DNA of 64,000 bases from Acidianus brierleyi (lineage in GTDB: Archaea; Thermoproteota; Thermoprotei_A; Sulfolobales; Sulfolobaceae), in NCBI RefSeq assembly GCF_003201835.2, contig NZ_CP029289.2, forward strand, positions 2,302,501 through 2,366,500. Direction: 5' to 3'. Each line of letters starts with the position of its first letter. The first letter of the stretch is position 1. The notes under the pieces are model-generated. The model ran no database searches. It was given only the letters and a program-made list of their open reading frames with translations, and was not told the origin of the DNA. A program made the translations under genes and the position numbers. Of this stretch, positions 46,889 to 56,985 are shown piece after piece.

Positions 46889-48033
46889 TCTACACTAATT
46901 TTCTTAAGTATGTTAATATTTTTTATATACCATAATGTAACTGCACTCATTGTAAGTAATCCTGAGAATGGAACTAATAGCATTACAGTAGTGTATAAAT
47001 ATCCTGCTAACAACGAGAAAGATAGTCTGGAAATTGCAGTAACGAATTCATCTACTCCTATTGCACTTCCTAAAAGTTCTTCTCCTGCTCCATTTTGCAT
47101 TCCTCTTAACCAGTAAATTTCGTATATTGAGTCCGCTATTCCTATTGCACCTAAACCGTAAACTACTATCCAAGGGTTATGTATTATCATTAAAATAAAA
47201 ATAGAGAAATATATTGGTAACGTGTATGCTATTATTTTTAGTACAGACTTGAATCTTTTCATTATCCAGCTTCCTATAATGAATGATAATGAAAAGATTA
47301 CTTGGGAAATGTCGTAAATTAATGATGTTCCATGGTAAATTATAATTAATGCAGGAGCGTATGAGACTATCATCCATATAGCTCCTTGTATTGAAGCAGT
47401 ACCGAATGTCGTAAGTCTTAGAACGTTCTTCTCTTTAAAGAGCTTAAAGCCTGAAGATAGCGAAACGTTTTCGTGGCCTCCTCCCATTTGAAAAGTATAA
47501 AATATTATTCCTCCTATCATGGAAATTATTAATCCTAAAATTGCAGTAAAAACTCCTAAATATGAAAGTAAAAAATACCAACTAATTGTACCGGCAATTT
47601 CAGAACTTTCGTAAACTATCCTATTTATGAAGATGGCTTGTTTTTGCATCTCCCTTGGTACAATTTGATAAAAAGCTACTGAGCCTATCATTACACTGAA
47701 CATAGAAAAAATAACTCGTAAAATAAAGAAAAATATTATAAATAATATCGAATGGAAGATGAGGAATATTACTACCGTAAGAGAAGAAAGTCTTGCAAAT
47801 ATGCCTAAAATGAAGTTAGCTTTCCTCCTGTCAAACTTATCGCTAACGTAGCCGGCTAATGGGGAAATCAAGACCTGAGAAATTGGTCTTGCAGAAGCTA
47901 TTGGAATGAAAAGTAATGGATTCTGAATTTCCTTATATATCAACCAAAGTAAGGTCATCTGTATTATAGGGGTACTGAAAGATAGTGCAGAATTACCTAT
48001 TAGAAAGCGTTTAAGCTTTTCCGGTATTGGCAT
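46885..48033 (-). CDS. MFS transporter
   Basis: The protein has about 12 helices. The signature loop PLAGYVSDKFDRRKANF lies between helices 2 and 3. The start at 48,033 (MPIPEKLKRF) is 26 bp from a TATA-like CTTATATAC; an in-frame ATG four codons upstream exists. It resembles drug/metabolite efflux MFS proteins with a polar N-terminal half and a GGHENVSLSSGFKLF central loop. The substrate is unknown. Confidence 0.78.
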   Translation of the reverse strand: MPIPEKLKRFLIGNSALSFSTPIIQMTLLWLIYKEIQNPLLFIPIASARPISQVLISPLAGYVSDKFDRRKANFILGIFARLSSLTVVIFLIFHSILFIIFFFILRVIFSMFSVMIGSVAFYQIVPREMQKQAIFINRIVYESSEIAGTISWYFLLSYLGVFTAILGLIISMIGGIIFYTFQMGGGHENVSLSSGFKLFKEKNVLRLTTFGTASIQGAIWMIVSYAPALIIIYHGTSLIYDISQVIFSLSFIIGSWIMKRFKSVLKIIAYTLPIYFSIFILMIIHNPWIVVYGLGAIGIADSIYEIYWLRGMQNGAGEELLGSAIGVDEFVTAISRLSFSLLAGYLYTTVMLLVPFSGLLTMSAVTLWYIKNINILKKISVD

Positions 48034-48219
48034 TGATAAAAACAAAATATTTCATGGTATATAAGTTATTGATGTGAATTTTTATGTAAATTTCTTTTTA
48101 TTAAAGCATTTTCATTAGTTTCATCTATCTCTTCATTTTATAACGTAAACTAAAATAACTTAATATTTTTTATAAGATTTTATCAAAAAATAATATTTGA
48201 TCTTTATTTCATAAAATTT

Positions 48220-48618
48220 TCATATTTTGCTTGATTGAATAGCTATTTTATTATTAGCGTAATTCAATGCATCTATGTATTTTATCATTATGGTTAATAT
48301 TCCCCATTCTTTATCAAACCTCTTCTCTTTAGCTATATAATCGAATTTCCTGTAGAAATTGCTTGCAGTATCTAAGGCTTCTATCATTATCATGTTCTTT
48401 CCCAATTTTAAAGAATAATCTTCTGAAAATTCTAGCAATCTGCTTCCTACTTTTTCTGATTTTACCAGTATATTTTTAGCCAACATATCTATAAGAACGT
48501 ATTCACCTTTATCTATTAGATCTACTATTCCAGCTATTTTGTTATCTTCGTCTAGTACGAATACTTTATCCCCTTCTAAACTCCAAGTATAGTAGTCCTT
48601 AAGTGTGTATTTATCCAT
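48220..48618 (-). CDS. GNAT-like N-acetyltransferase
   Basis: The 132-residue protein follows the GNAT pattern: IAGIVDLID (strand 4), then the acetyl-CoA loop region SEKVGSRLLEFSEDYSLKLG, the strand MIMIEALDTASNFYRKFDYI and a final strand GILTIMIKYI. The acetyl-CoA motif is weak (KVGSRLL for RGxGxxLL). It may modify a small molecule or protein; the substrate is not evident. Confidence 0.68.
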   Translation of the reverse strand: MDKYTLKDYYTWSLEGDKVFVLDEDNKIAGIVDLIDKGEYVLIDMLAKNILVKSEKVGSRLLEFSEDYSLKLGKNMIMIEALDTASNFYRKFDYIAKEKRFDKEWGILTIMIKYIDALNYANNKIAIQSSKI

Positions 48619-48799
48619 TCGTTTATCTCCAGATTTAAACGGGAAATATATGTCCTTTTGAGATATTTCCCTTATTATCCATCTAGCGCGATTTTAAATA
48701 AGACTTTATTTTTAACGTCAAGTTCATAAAATAAATTAGATAAAAAAGGGATTAATAAAAGTACGTATTAAAGAATTTGCGTATGGGAATTTATAAGGA

Positions 48800-49210
48800 T
48801 TAAAGAGAAGCCATATATTTTTGAATTTTTTCTAAGTCTTCATCTGATAAAAATTGTTTTATCCATTCATATTTTAGGGACTTTAGTAAGCTTACTATAT
48901 CTTCATAGTTAGCGTTATCGTTTTTCCATTCATCAAATAATTTGAGGGCTTTTTGTGTCATTTTATCAATCTCTGGATAATTCTTTTGCAACTTTTGAGA
49001 TACTTCAAGCATTTCATTTTTAGGAACTGCACAAGGAGTATCCTTCCTGTGAAGATCGTGAATCATTGCTAGACATTGAAGCATTCTTCTTTCTGCCTTA
49101 TATGCTCTAAACGCTGCTAGTTTAAGTTCTCCCTTTTTTGCTCTTTCTGTTGCTACTATAAAATCTTCTAAACTCATTTTTGCGTAGGTTTTCTCGTCTC
49201 TTATAGGCAT
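48800..49210 (-). CDS. Helical protein of unknown function
   Basis: The 136-residue, almost entirely helical protein contains TERAKKGELKLAAFRAYKAE and ends with another amphipathic helix (SDEDLEKIQKYMAS). The layout recalls PaREP1/HEPN-like four-helix proteins, but no RxxxxH nuclease motif is visible. A single Cys near residue 47 and one near 59 are not in a metal-binding arrangement. Function unknown. Confidence 0.5.
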   Translation of the reverse strand: MPIRDEKTYAKMSLEDFIVATERAKKGELKLAAFRAYKAERRMLQCLAMIHDLHRKDTPCAVPKNEMLEVSQKLQKNYPEIDKMTQKALKLFDEWKNDNANYEDIVSLLKSLKYEWIKQFLSDEDLEKIQKYMASL

Positions 49211-49515
49211 AATATTTTTATAAAAAAAGTAGTTTTAATTTTTTCTTAAATAACATATCGTGGATTATCATGTAGATGAAAATTGTAACTTCTTAGAATA
49301 TAACGGGATAATTATTCATTAAAAATTTTTAGTTAATATAAAAAAATTAAATATAATTGTATGTAATTATTATGTATACCCATATTTGCTTGTAGGAATT
49401 TAGGAGAATATTCTAATTTTAATATAAAAGAATATGATTTTAAATACTTGCAAGACTTTCATTTTAATGCAGTCTATTAGAGAAAATATAATATATAGTA
49501 CTAAATAGCCAATAA
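49211..49515. other. Intergenic, divergent promoter region
   Basis: A TATA-like ATATAATATATAG near 49,485-49,497 lies about 25 bp before the plus-strand start at 49,516. A second T-rich stretch within the first codons would suit the alternative ATG at 49,555. No other feature is seen. Confidence 0.5.
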
Positions 49516-50520
49516 ATGAGAACGTTTTTATTTTTATTTTTTTCAGTACAAGCTATGAATTTATATGACGTATCAAGGGAAATAAAATCCGTTCTAAAAG
49601 AGGATAAAAGGGATGTAGATTCATTTGGAATAAAAAACAATAAGCTAGCATTAGTTCTAATTGATGGACTTGGTTGGAATATATCTAAAGATATAAAGAC
49701 CTCTATTAATCCTAGGCAGATAGATTCAATATTTCCAAGTATAACTGTAACAGTTTTTGCAACGTTGCTTACAGCAAAGAAACCTGGAGAGCACGGAATT
49801 CTAGGTTGGAGAATTATTAATAAAGAGAACGGAACTATTGAAAATCTAATGGAAAAACTAAAGAAGGAGAACATTGAAGTTGACACGTATTTTCAGAATA
49901 CTAATTCATTATTTATCATGCCAGAAGTTGCTACAAAGAGCCTAATGGGAAAATTAAAGGTAATTCCTTACTTTACTTATTGGGACGGACTATATAAATT
50001 TAGGACAGCTCTTGATAGATCTGATAATGATTTCGTTTTCTTTTATATTCCTTACGTTGATGCCGCTTCTCATCTCTATGGCCCTAATCACGAGGTTACC
50101 TTAAATACTGCAAAGGAAGTTGTTCAAAAAATAGACTGTATTTCAAGCTATTTTAAGGAAAAGTATTCAATATTAGTTACAGCAGATCATGGACATACTG
50201 AAATAACAAGAACTATCGATCTAAAGAAGGATAAGGAATTTATGACTGAAATGGATTTTCCGCCTTACGGAGATCATAGAAGCTTAATGTTCAAAGGAAA
50301 ATTGCCAAAAAGCCTTCTTAAATACGGAATTAATGTTATTGAGGGAGAAAAAGTTGAAGAAATTCTTGGAGGCAATAAAAATAAGCCAGACTACGTTCTC
50401 ATACCTAAGGACGATAATATAATTATTTATTGGGAAGACGATAGGAAACATGAATTCAAGGGTAGTCATGGAGGTTTAACTGAAGACGAAATGAAGATAC
50501 CGTTATATCTTTATCAATAA
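49516..50520 (+). CDS. Alkaline-phosphatase-superfamily phosphodiesterase/nucleotide pyrophosphatase
   Basis: The type I phosphodiesterase pattern is complete: metal Asp in LALVLIDGLGW (about 45-55), nucleophile region FPSITVTVFATLLTAKKPGE with the catalytic Thr, YVDAASHLYGPNHEV, TADHGHTEI and a final His in GSHGGLTEDEMKIP. Such enzymes split phosphodiester or pyrophosphate bonds in nucleotides and lipids. The start at 49,516 adds a hydrophobic N terminus (MRTFLFLFFSVQA) that could be a signal; starting at 49,555 (MNLYDV) would give a cytoplasmic form. Both have a TATA box at the right distance. Confidence 0.82.
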   Translation: MRTFLFLFFSVQAMNLYDVSREIKSVLKEDKRDVDSFGIKNNKLALVLIDGLGWNISKDIKTSINPRQIDSIFPSITVTVFATLLTAKKPGEHGILGWRIINKENGTIENLMEKLKKENIEVDTYFQNTNSLFIMPEVATKSLMGKLKVIPYFTYWDGLYKFRTALDRSDNDFVFFYIPYVDAASHLYGPNHEVTLNTAKEVVQKIDCISSYFKEKYSILVTADHGHTEITRTIDLKKDKEFMTEMDFPPYGDHRSLMFKGKLPKSLLKYGINVIEGEKVEEILGGNKNKPDYVLIPKDDNIIIYWEDDRKHEFKGSHGGLTEDEMKIPLYLYQ

Positions 50521-50649
50521 GGTCAAATATTTTTATTATAACATCAGTGAAATATAATCTAAATATTTTTTATAGATCTATATAGAAAACATCTTAATAC
50601 ATATTATATGTAGATAATATTAATTAATTGCTTTTTACTTAATCAAACT

Positions 50650-51939
50650 ATGAAAAATCCTCTTAAAGAATGGGATGATAAAAAACTCTCTCTTTTTCAT
50701 ATAAAAACAATGTTAGTAGCAGGAGCAGGTACTTTTGTAGACGGATACGATTTAACTGTAGGTTCCTTAGTGTTAACAATAATTGAAGAGAGCCAAGGTA
50801 TAAACTTAGAATCGGTATCAGAAATCCTTTTTTTATCAGTTATTTTAGGAAATTTTTTAGGGGCAATAATATTTGGTTATTTAGCTAAGCATGGTAGAAA
50901 GAAGTTCTACGGAATAGATGCAATGCTAATGACTATAGGAGCAGTAATGCAAGCATTTGCATATACTCCTATTTTGTTATCAGTAGTAAGATTTTTATTA
51001 GGTATAGGAATAGGTGCAGACTACGTATTATCTCCTTTAGTTAATGCGGAGTACGCAAACAAAAAAGATAGAGGAAAATTAATGGCAATTTCTGGAGGTC
51101 TTATGTGGAATTTAGGGGCATTATTATCAGTTATTACAGTTCTAGTTTTATCAACGTTTTTACCCTCAGATTTACTTTGGAGAATTTCATTAGCTTTAGG
51201 CTCACTTCCAGCATTAATTGTAATTTATGCAAGAAGAAAATTTCCAGAAACTCCGAGATATTTACTTTACATTAAGGGAGATTTAAAGAGTTTAAATAAG
51301 TTTTATGATATAAAATTAACTGAAACTCCTCAAAGTAACGTAAACTGGAGTATACTAATAATACCTCTTATCTTAGCTTCAGCAACCTGGTATCTTTTTG
51401 ATGTATCAGCTTATGCTGGAGTGTTCTTTGGGCCAAACGTTATAGCAAAAAGTATTGGGGTAAATGGAATTATATTTGAGTTAATAGTTTTAACAATATT
51501 TGCTATTCCCGGTAACGTTATAAGCGCATTTTTTGCTGATAGAGCTGGAAGAAAACCACTGCAAACAATAGGATTTTTAGGTATGGGAGTCTTTATTATA
51601 GCCTTTGCGATTATAGGTAGTAAATTAGCATTACCTCTTTATGGTATTTATAGCCTGATGGCTCAAGTAGGTCCAGGAACAATAGTTGGGTTTTGGGGAG
51701 TAGAACTTTTCCCTACTATGATTCGTAGTATAACTAGTGCCATTACAGTTATGTCAGGAAGATTAGGAGTAATAACTACCGCGCTATTATTTCCTTTAAT
51801 TATCCATTCTTATGGAGTACAAAGTACTTTAATTGTCTTAGGAATACTAAGTCTGATTGCGTCGGCTTTAACTCTTTTCTTAAGGGAAACTAAAGATAAG
51901 AGTTTAGACGAATTGGAGTTATTGAGAGAAAAAGTTTAG
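50650..51939 (+). CDS. MFS transporter, sugar-porter/phosphate-symporter-like
   Basis: The 429-residue protein has 12 helices. It carries AGTFVDGYDLTVGSLVL in helix 1 (the Asp typical of organic-acid and phosphate symporters), GYLAKHGRKKFYG between helices 2 and 3, RFLLGIGIGADYVLSP, PETPRYLLYIKGD at the end of the first half and ADRAGRKPLQT in the second. The C-terminal helix is followed by FLRETKDKSLDEL, as in sugar porters. Probably an H+-coupled uptake system; the substrate is unknown. Confidence 0.82.
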   Translation: MKNPLKEWDDKKLSLFHIKTMLVAGAGTFVDGYDLTVGSLVLTIIEESQGINLESVSEILFLSVILGNFLGAIIFGYLAKHGRKKFYGIDAMLMTIGAVMQAFAYTPILLSVVRFLLGIGIGADYVLSPLVNAEYANKKDRGKLMAISGGLMWNLGALLSVITVLVLSTFLPSDLLWRISLALGSLPALIVIYARRKFPETPRYLLYIKGDLKSLNKFYDIKLTETPQSNVNWSILIIPLILASATWYLFDVSAYAGVFFGPNVIAKSIGVNGIIFELIVLTIFAIPGNVISAFFADRAGRKPLQTIGFLGMGVFIIAFAIIGSKLALPLYGIYSLMAQVGPGTIVGFWGVELFPTMIRSITSAITVMSGRLGVITTALLFPLIIHSYGVQSTLIVLGILSLIASALTLFLRETKDKSLDELELLREKV

Positions 51940-52069
51940 AAAGTTTTCATATGCGGATTTAAAACATTAGCTTGAAATTTTTATTTTTAAGGTTCTTAAA
52001 AATTAAGTATTAAATATTGATTTGCTTAATAGTAAGTTATAATTATTTTTCCCAATAAAACTAAATAAC

Positions 52070-52900
52070 TTATAATTTCTCTATCTTTATTTCAGTATAC
52101 TTATATTTTGGAGCTCCAGATTCATCTAAATCGTCACATACTACGTAATTAACCTTAGGATCGTGCATATACATCATTGCGACTCCCTTTGGGACTTCAT
52201 TAGAAATTTTAACCTTAAAATTCATTTTTCCGCAATTTGATATTACGCTAACTTCTTCACTATCCCTTATCTTTAGTTCCGTAGCATCATCACTACTAAT
52301 ATATATAGGGGTACTATACACTCCAAATCCTGGTATCCTTCCAGTAACTACGTCAGTATTATATCTTGTTACATTTCTTACTGTTATTAATATCATTCCA
52401 TTTTTAACTTCATGTTGTTCTCTGAAAATGAATCTAGCTTTTCCATCCTCAGTATTGAATTTTTCCTCATATAATGAAACTTCATGATTAGGATATCTTG
52501 AATTAGACGAATAGTCCATTATTTCGTCAAGGGAAAGATTAGAGTACGTTGGACTTACTTTCTTCATTTCTTCAAAAACTTCTTTAGGATCAGAATTAAA
52601 GGAATATCCAAATCCTTCAGCTAATTCTTTTAATATTTCGTAGTCCGGTTTAGCTTCTCCTGGCGGATCTATGGCTTTGAATCTCCATTTTACTAATCTA
52701 TCTAAATTTGCTACAGATCCTTCCTTTTCTACCCATAAGGCAGCTGGTAAAACGTAATCTGCTATTTTAGCAGTTTCAGTCATAAAAGGATCAATGACAA
52801 CTAAGAGATCTAAGCTTCTTAGTTTTCTTTCAACTTTTTCTCTATTAGGCATACTAATTAAAGGATTATAACCCATGAATATTATCGCTCTTATTTTATC
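52070..52900 (-). pseudogene. Formate-dehydrogenase-like molybdoenzyme, 3' half (split by the composite element)
   Basis: The native frame resumes at 52,900 with DKIRAIIFMGYNPL and runs to the stop at 52,070. It holds the rest of the molybdopterin domain (YVLPAALWVEKEGSVANLDR) and the C-terminal dinucleotide-binding domain (RNVTRYNTDVVTGRIPGFG). The partner half is at 55,406-56,528. Joined at RD/DK the protein would have about 650 residues, normal for a short FdhF-type subunit. An internal ATG at 52,876 could make a fragment without catalytic centre, so the locus is presumably inactive. Confidence 0.85.
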
Positions 52901-53006
52901 TTAACAAGGGGGCGTTCAGTAATAAATATTTTGGTTGAACTTCAAGCATAATGTCAACTAAGGTTGCCACGTGTACCTTTCAATCCACGTGGCGATTTGG
53001 GGAGGA
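52901..53006 (-). ncRNA. Candidate bridge-RNA region, copy 2
   Basis: It matches 16,871-16,976 with only a few substitutions and retains the GCCACGTG/CACGTGGC stem. The recombinase gene beside it is broken, so any RNA would need the intact protein encoded at 16,977 to act. Confidence 0.35.
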
Positions 53007-54044
53007 TCACTTAGGCTCATAAGGCTTATTATTATACCAAACACTCCAAATTATTCTAGCCAATTTCCTGGCTAAAGCAGTGTACAACTTCTTTCCCTTC
53101 AACTTTTCCTTATGGTTCTCGTAAAATTCTAGTAATGTAGGATTACGAGAGTAATTCATCTCAGCGAGGAAAACAAGCTGCGCAAGTACTTATTACCCTT
53201 CTTCGGTATTCCCTTACAGTAGCTTTACCGCTCCTCTCATTGGGTCTAAACCGCAGATACGAAGGACTCAGGGTTAGGAAAGCGTTTAATGTCTCCAACA
53301 ATGCCTATTATTATTCCCGAAGAAAGTTTTCCTATTCCCGGTATAGTTAATAGAACGTGATTTTCAGACTGTGATTGTATCATTTTCTCTACTTCTTTTA
53401 TTTTCTCGCTTGTTTCCAGTAGTGCTTTAGATAATACTTCGATTTCTTCAAGTACGATCTTTGTTCCAAGTTGTATAATTGTATTTTGAAGTTTCCTTTA
53501 GAGAATTCTTCAAGCATTTCCTTGCTTATTTTTTCCTCGTCACTGACTAGGAATAGTGCTCTTTTTACCCTGTTCTTGTACTTTACTTCAAGGTCTTTTA
53601 GGAAGATATATAGTGTTACTAGTTCTTTCAATGGGTTGTAGTTGTACTCCTTTGCCTTGTTTGCCATGTTTATTAGTTTTTGTAGTAAAAATCTGTTTTC
53701 TTTCCTCTCAAGTCCTTCTCCTTCCATAGTATATTTGGGCTTACTTGTAGTATCTTGATCCCTTTTTCCTTGAAGTATTGACATGGTTTTATTGAGTATG
53801 CTCCTGTCGGTTCGACCACTATTGTGTTTAGTTTCACTTTTAGTATTTCTTCATAACCCTTCTTGTTGTTCTCGTAGACCCTCCCCTCACTCGTTACTAG
53901 ATGATCTTTTGATATGTCTATTCCTAGGATCCCTACCTCTTTATCACACCTATATCCGTGCATATTATCACAATGTTCAGTCCGATGGTAGGGGTTTGTC
54001 ACGCCCCCGTTCGAAGACTTTGCTTCAGTCAAAGGGTCGACCAT
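53007..54044 (-). pseudogene. IS110-family recombinase, inactivated by six 4-nt deletions
   Basis: Compared with the intact copy, it begins normally (MVDPLTEAKSSNGG) but shifts frame near 53,684 (KKTDFYYKN), again near 53,465 and at four sites between 53,165 and 53,260. Each difference is a loss of exactly four bases, 24 in all, and I see no other indel. Only about ten substitutions distinguish the copies. No full-length product is possible. Confidence 0.88.
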
Positions 54045-54184
54045 GTTTCCCAGTTGGAGAGTATTACTCTCCCCAACTAATTAATCTATATAGGTTCAAA
54101 GGGGGCGGAAGACTCCATCCGTAAGGGTGGAGATGGATAGCCCCCTTTGTAAAACTTATATACTTCTTTTTCAAATATTCTATT

Positions 54185-55390
54185 ATGTCCGACGTAGGGT
54201 TACGCTTCAGAGCGTACACTAACGAACAAACATTGAGGGCGTTAAAAGCCCAGTTGAGGTTAGCGTCAGAAGTGTATAACACCCTACGTTGGACAGACAT
54301 CTATTTTCATGAGAGAGATGGAAAAGGACTCACTAAGACGGAGTTGAGGCAACTAGCCCTTGACCTGAGAAAACAGGATGAACAATATCAACATCTATAT
54401 TCCCAAACACTGCAGCAGATTGCAGACAGATTCTACGACGCTAGACAGAGGTTCTTCGATGGGTTAGCACGTTTCCCAAAGGAAAAGAAAGCACACAAGT
54501 GGTACTCACTAGTATACCCTCAATCAGGTTGGAAAGTCCTGAAGGTGAGAGAAATAAGGACGAAGAGCAAGAAGAACAAGAAGAAGGTAATAACGCTTCA
54601 GCTGTCAAACCTAGGGATCTTCAACGTTATTGTCCATAGGGACTTCCCGCTGGAAAAAGTAAAGAGGGTAGTAATCAAGTTAACACCATCAGGCAGAGTT
54701 TACATTACTTTCGTTGTGGATCAAGAGTATCCTCAACTCCCCAAGACAAACAAAGTTGTTGCTGTGGATGTAGGCGTAGAGAAACTTCTCACTACCTCTG
54801 ACGGGGAATATGTCCCCAACCAGAGACCTTATGAGAAGGCACTCAACAAGATGAAGAAGCTTCATAAAGCTCTCTCACGGAAGAAGTTCTTGTCACACAA
54901 CTGGTTTAAGGCAAAGATTAAGCTTGCAAGGGCTCACGAACACTTGAAGAACCTTAGGAAGGACATGTACATGAAACTTGGTAAGTATTTTGCTGAGCAT
55001 TATGATGTTCTCGTAATGGAGGACATTCGCGTTAAGCAAATTGTTGGTAAGTCTCTCAGAAGGCTGAGGATGAGGTTACACGATGTTGCTATTCATGAGC
55101 TTAGGAGTATCATGGAGTATCAACTTGGGAAGTACGGTAAGAAACTCACTCTAGTGGATCCTGCTTTTACTTCAATGACTTGTGCTAGGTGCGGACATGT
55201 TAAGAAAGATTTGACGTTGGCTGATCGTGTGTTTGTCTGTCCCAAGTGCGGTTGGGTCGCTGATCGTGATTATAATGCTTCCCTCAACATCCTAAGAAGA
55301 TCGGGGTCGGAACGACCCTTAGTGCCTGTGGAGCTGAGACCTCTACCTTTGGCAAGCCTCGGCTTTGAAGCAGGAAGCCACGTCCGTTAG
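54185..55390 (+). CDS. tnpB: TnpB RNA-guided nuclease, intact
   Basis: The 401-residue IS605-type TnpB has an N-terminal helix-turn-helix/REC-like part (about 1-180). The RuvC catalytic residues are D195 in VVAVDVGVEK, E279 in VLVMEDIRV and D362 in WVADRDYNAS. The zinc finger CARCGH / CPKCGW lies at about 333-355. TnpB uses an RNA from the element's right end to cut DNA beside a TAM and so helps the element persist. A TATA-like ACTTATATAC at about 54,156-54,165 lies 25 bp before the ATG. The last 90 bp of the gene overlap the predicted omega RNA. No tnpA is adjacent. Confidence 0.92.
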   Translation: MSDVGLRFRAYTNEQTLRALKAQLRLASEVYNTLRWTDIYFHERDGKGLTKTELRQLALDLRKQDEQYQHLYSQTLQQIADRFYDARQRFFDGLARFPKEKKAHKWYSLVYPQSGWKVLKVREIRTKSKKNKKKVITLQLSNLGIFNVIVHRDFPLEKVKRVVIKLTPSGRVYITFVVDQEYPQLPKTNKVVAVDVGVEKLLTTSDGEYVPNQRPYEKALNKMKKLHKALSRKKFLSHNWFKAKIKLARAHEHLKNLRKDMYMKLGKYFAEHYDVLVMEDIRVKQIVGKSLRRLRMRLHDVAIHELRSIMEYQLGKYGKKLTLVDPAFTSMTCARCGHVKKDLTLADRVFVCPKCGWVADRDYNASLNILRRSGSERPLVPVELRPLPLASLGFEAGSHVR

Positions 55391-55405
55391 GGCGCGGTAG
55401 TTCAC
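55301..55405 (+). ncRNA. omega RNA scaffold and right end of the tnpB element
   Basis: This 105-nt stretch, overlapping the 3' end of tnpB, is conserved without gaps at 18,882-18,986 where the protein-coding part has gone. It ends with a CCACGTCC-GTTA-GGGCGCGG hairpin and TAGTTCAC. By analogy with characterised IS605 systems the guide would be the adjacent flank, starting TGTCTCGCAA, which belongs to the interrupted molybdoenzyme gene. The RNA would therefore direct TnpB to the empty site. Confidence 0.6.
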
Positions 55406-56528
55406 TGTCTCGCAATAAAGCGTTTGTAACTGATAATCCAGGGTTAGTTGGAGGCTTAAATTTCCATATTTTAAGGAGTTTTTGTGCATTTTCTTCGTTC
55501 ATTGCTCCGTTTGGAAAGACGTTTGGCTTTACAATATCTCCTGCTCCTTGAACGTTAGTCTGTCCTCTAAATACTAGAAGTCCACCATATTTTCCTATAT
55601 TTCCTGTAAGTAATGCTAAATCTATGTAAGATCTAACGCCGTCAACTCCTGAAGATTGAGTTAAACCTAATCCCCAAGCGAATATAACTCCTTTTTGAGA
55701 AATTAATTTAGCAAAATTTTCTATATCTTCTTTTAATATTCCAGTAATCTTTTCAGCATAATCCAAAGTATATTTTGATACTCCTTTAGCATACTCATTA
55801 AATCCAACTGTTCTTTCTTTAATGAATTTCTCGTCAATTAAAGAATTTTCAATTAAATAATTTCCTACTGCATTAAATAATGCTATGTCAGTTCCAGGCT
55901 TTGGTCTTAAATGAACATCCGCAAACTTTGAAGTGCCGTTTATTCTAGGATCTATCACGACGATTTTAGTTCCTTTAATTTTTGCTTCTGTCAAATATTG
56001 GGATAACACTGGGTGACTTCCAGTGACGGATTCTCCAGTTATCACTACTACTTTCATTTTAGGAATCATTTCTGCAGAAATTGAAGAAGCTCCTATTCCA
56101 ACCATTTCCTTTAATGCCATAGCTGAAGGCTCGTGACATACTCTAGCACAAGAATCTACGTTATTTGTTCCTATAGCTCTTGCTAACTTTTGCATTAAAT
56201 AATTTTCTTCTAGAGTATTTTGACATCCACCGTAAAAAGCTATTGAATCTTTACCGTATTGAATAATTTCCTTAATTTTATTAACAATATCATTTATTGC
56301 CTCTTCCCACGATATTCTTATGTGTTCTCCTTTAATTTTCTTTAGAGGATAAGTTACTCTATCCCAAGAGTAAACAGGCTCAAAGGATAATGTTCCTTTT
56401 CCACATAAATGTCCTTTACTTAATACATGTTCTTTAGATGGAGATAGTCTAACAATTGACGAGTCTACGTAAAGTTCTACTCCACAGCCTACACCACAGA
56501 ATGGACAGATACTTTTAACGATTTCCAT
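55406..56528 (-). pseudogene. Formate-dehydrogenase-like molybdoenzyme, 5' half (split by the composite element)
   Basis: It starts at 56,528 with an N-terminal 4Fe-4S domain (CPFCGVGCG, then SKGHLCGKG) and continues into the bis-MGD domain. VDSCARVCHEPS holds the Cys that would coordinate Mo/W. The native frame runs to LSVTNALLRD at the element edge, after which about 40 element-encoded residues follow to 55,284. The downstream half is at 52,070-52,900. Its promoter region contains the first copy of a 57-bp direct repeat that bounds the HEPN/MNT cassette. Confidence 0.87.
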
Positions 56529-56553
56529 TGTGTTAGATTAGTACTTATGATAA

Positions 56554-56610
56554 AAAGGATTAATGAGAATAAGCTTTGAAAGAATCGTTTTACATTGAAA
56601 AAGAACTTAT
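56554..56610. repeat. 57-bp perfect direct repeat, copy 1
   Basis: It begins AAAGGATTAATGAGAATAAG and ends AAAGAACTTAT. The identical 57 bases recur at 57,873-57,929, 1,319 bp away. It overlaps the minus-strand promoter of the molybdoenzyme gene, whose CTTTTTATCAT TATA-like sequence is at its edge. Confidence 0.9.
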
Positions 56611-56985
56611 GTAACTTTAGAAAGGAAAACTAAATATACAGTGAAAGATATTGGAGAATATTCACGTATCTTATTTAATATAGTACATTTGACATTTGAA
56701 TGATTTTTCTAGTAGTTTATAAGATGTTTAATTCTAATTTTAGAGTATAAATAATGATTATTTAATGATGTATGTTGGAAAAATAGTCAAGACTGTCTGT
56801 ATTTAGCAGGACGTGTATAATAAGCATGTGAAGGTAAAGCGAACTAATTAATAATATGTGATAAGAATAATGGAAAAAGAAAGAAAAAGGATTTATGAAC
56901 ATAGGTATTATAGAATTAAGTCTTTAGGTTAAAGGTCCTTACTCTTCTATAATTGACTTTTATACACTTATGTTTCTTTTTCAAT
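56611..56985. other. Noncoding part of the toxin-antitoxin cassette
   Basis: This 375-bp A+T-rich stretch lies between the left direct repeat and the end of the MNT gene. A purine-rich run near 56,871-56,890 is the only compositional feature. No ORF is supported. Confidence 0.45.

Larger units (their letters stand above)
52901..55405. mobile_element. Composite mobile element, copy 2: decayed IS110-family part plus intact TnpB part
   Basis: It starts TTAACAAGGGGGCG after TTATC (52,896-52,900) and ends with a hairpin and TAGTTCAC at 55,405, inside a molybdoenzyme gene. The left 1.2 kb matches copy 1 (16,871) at nearly every base but lacks six 4-nt blocks. The right 1.25 kb carries tnpB and its promoter. 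No tnpA is present. Precise removal would restore the reading frame if the right boundary includes one more T, giving LRD-DKIRAI. Confidence 0.85.
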
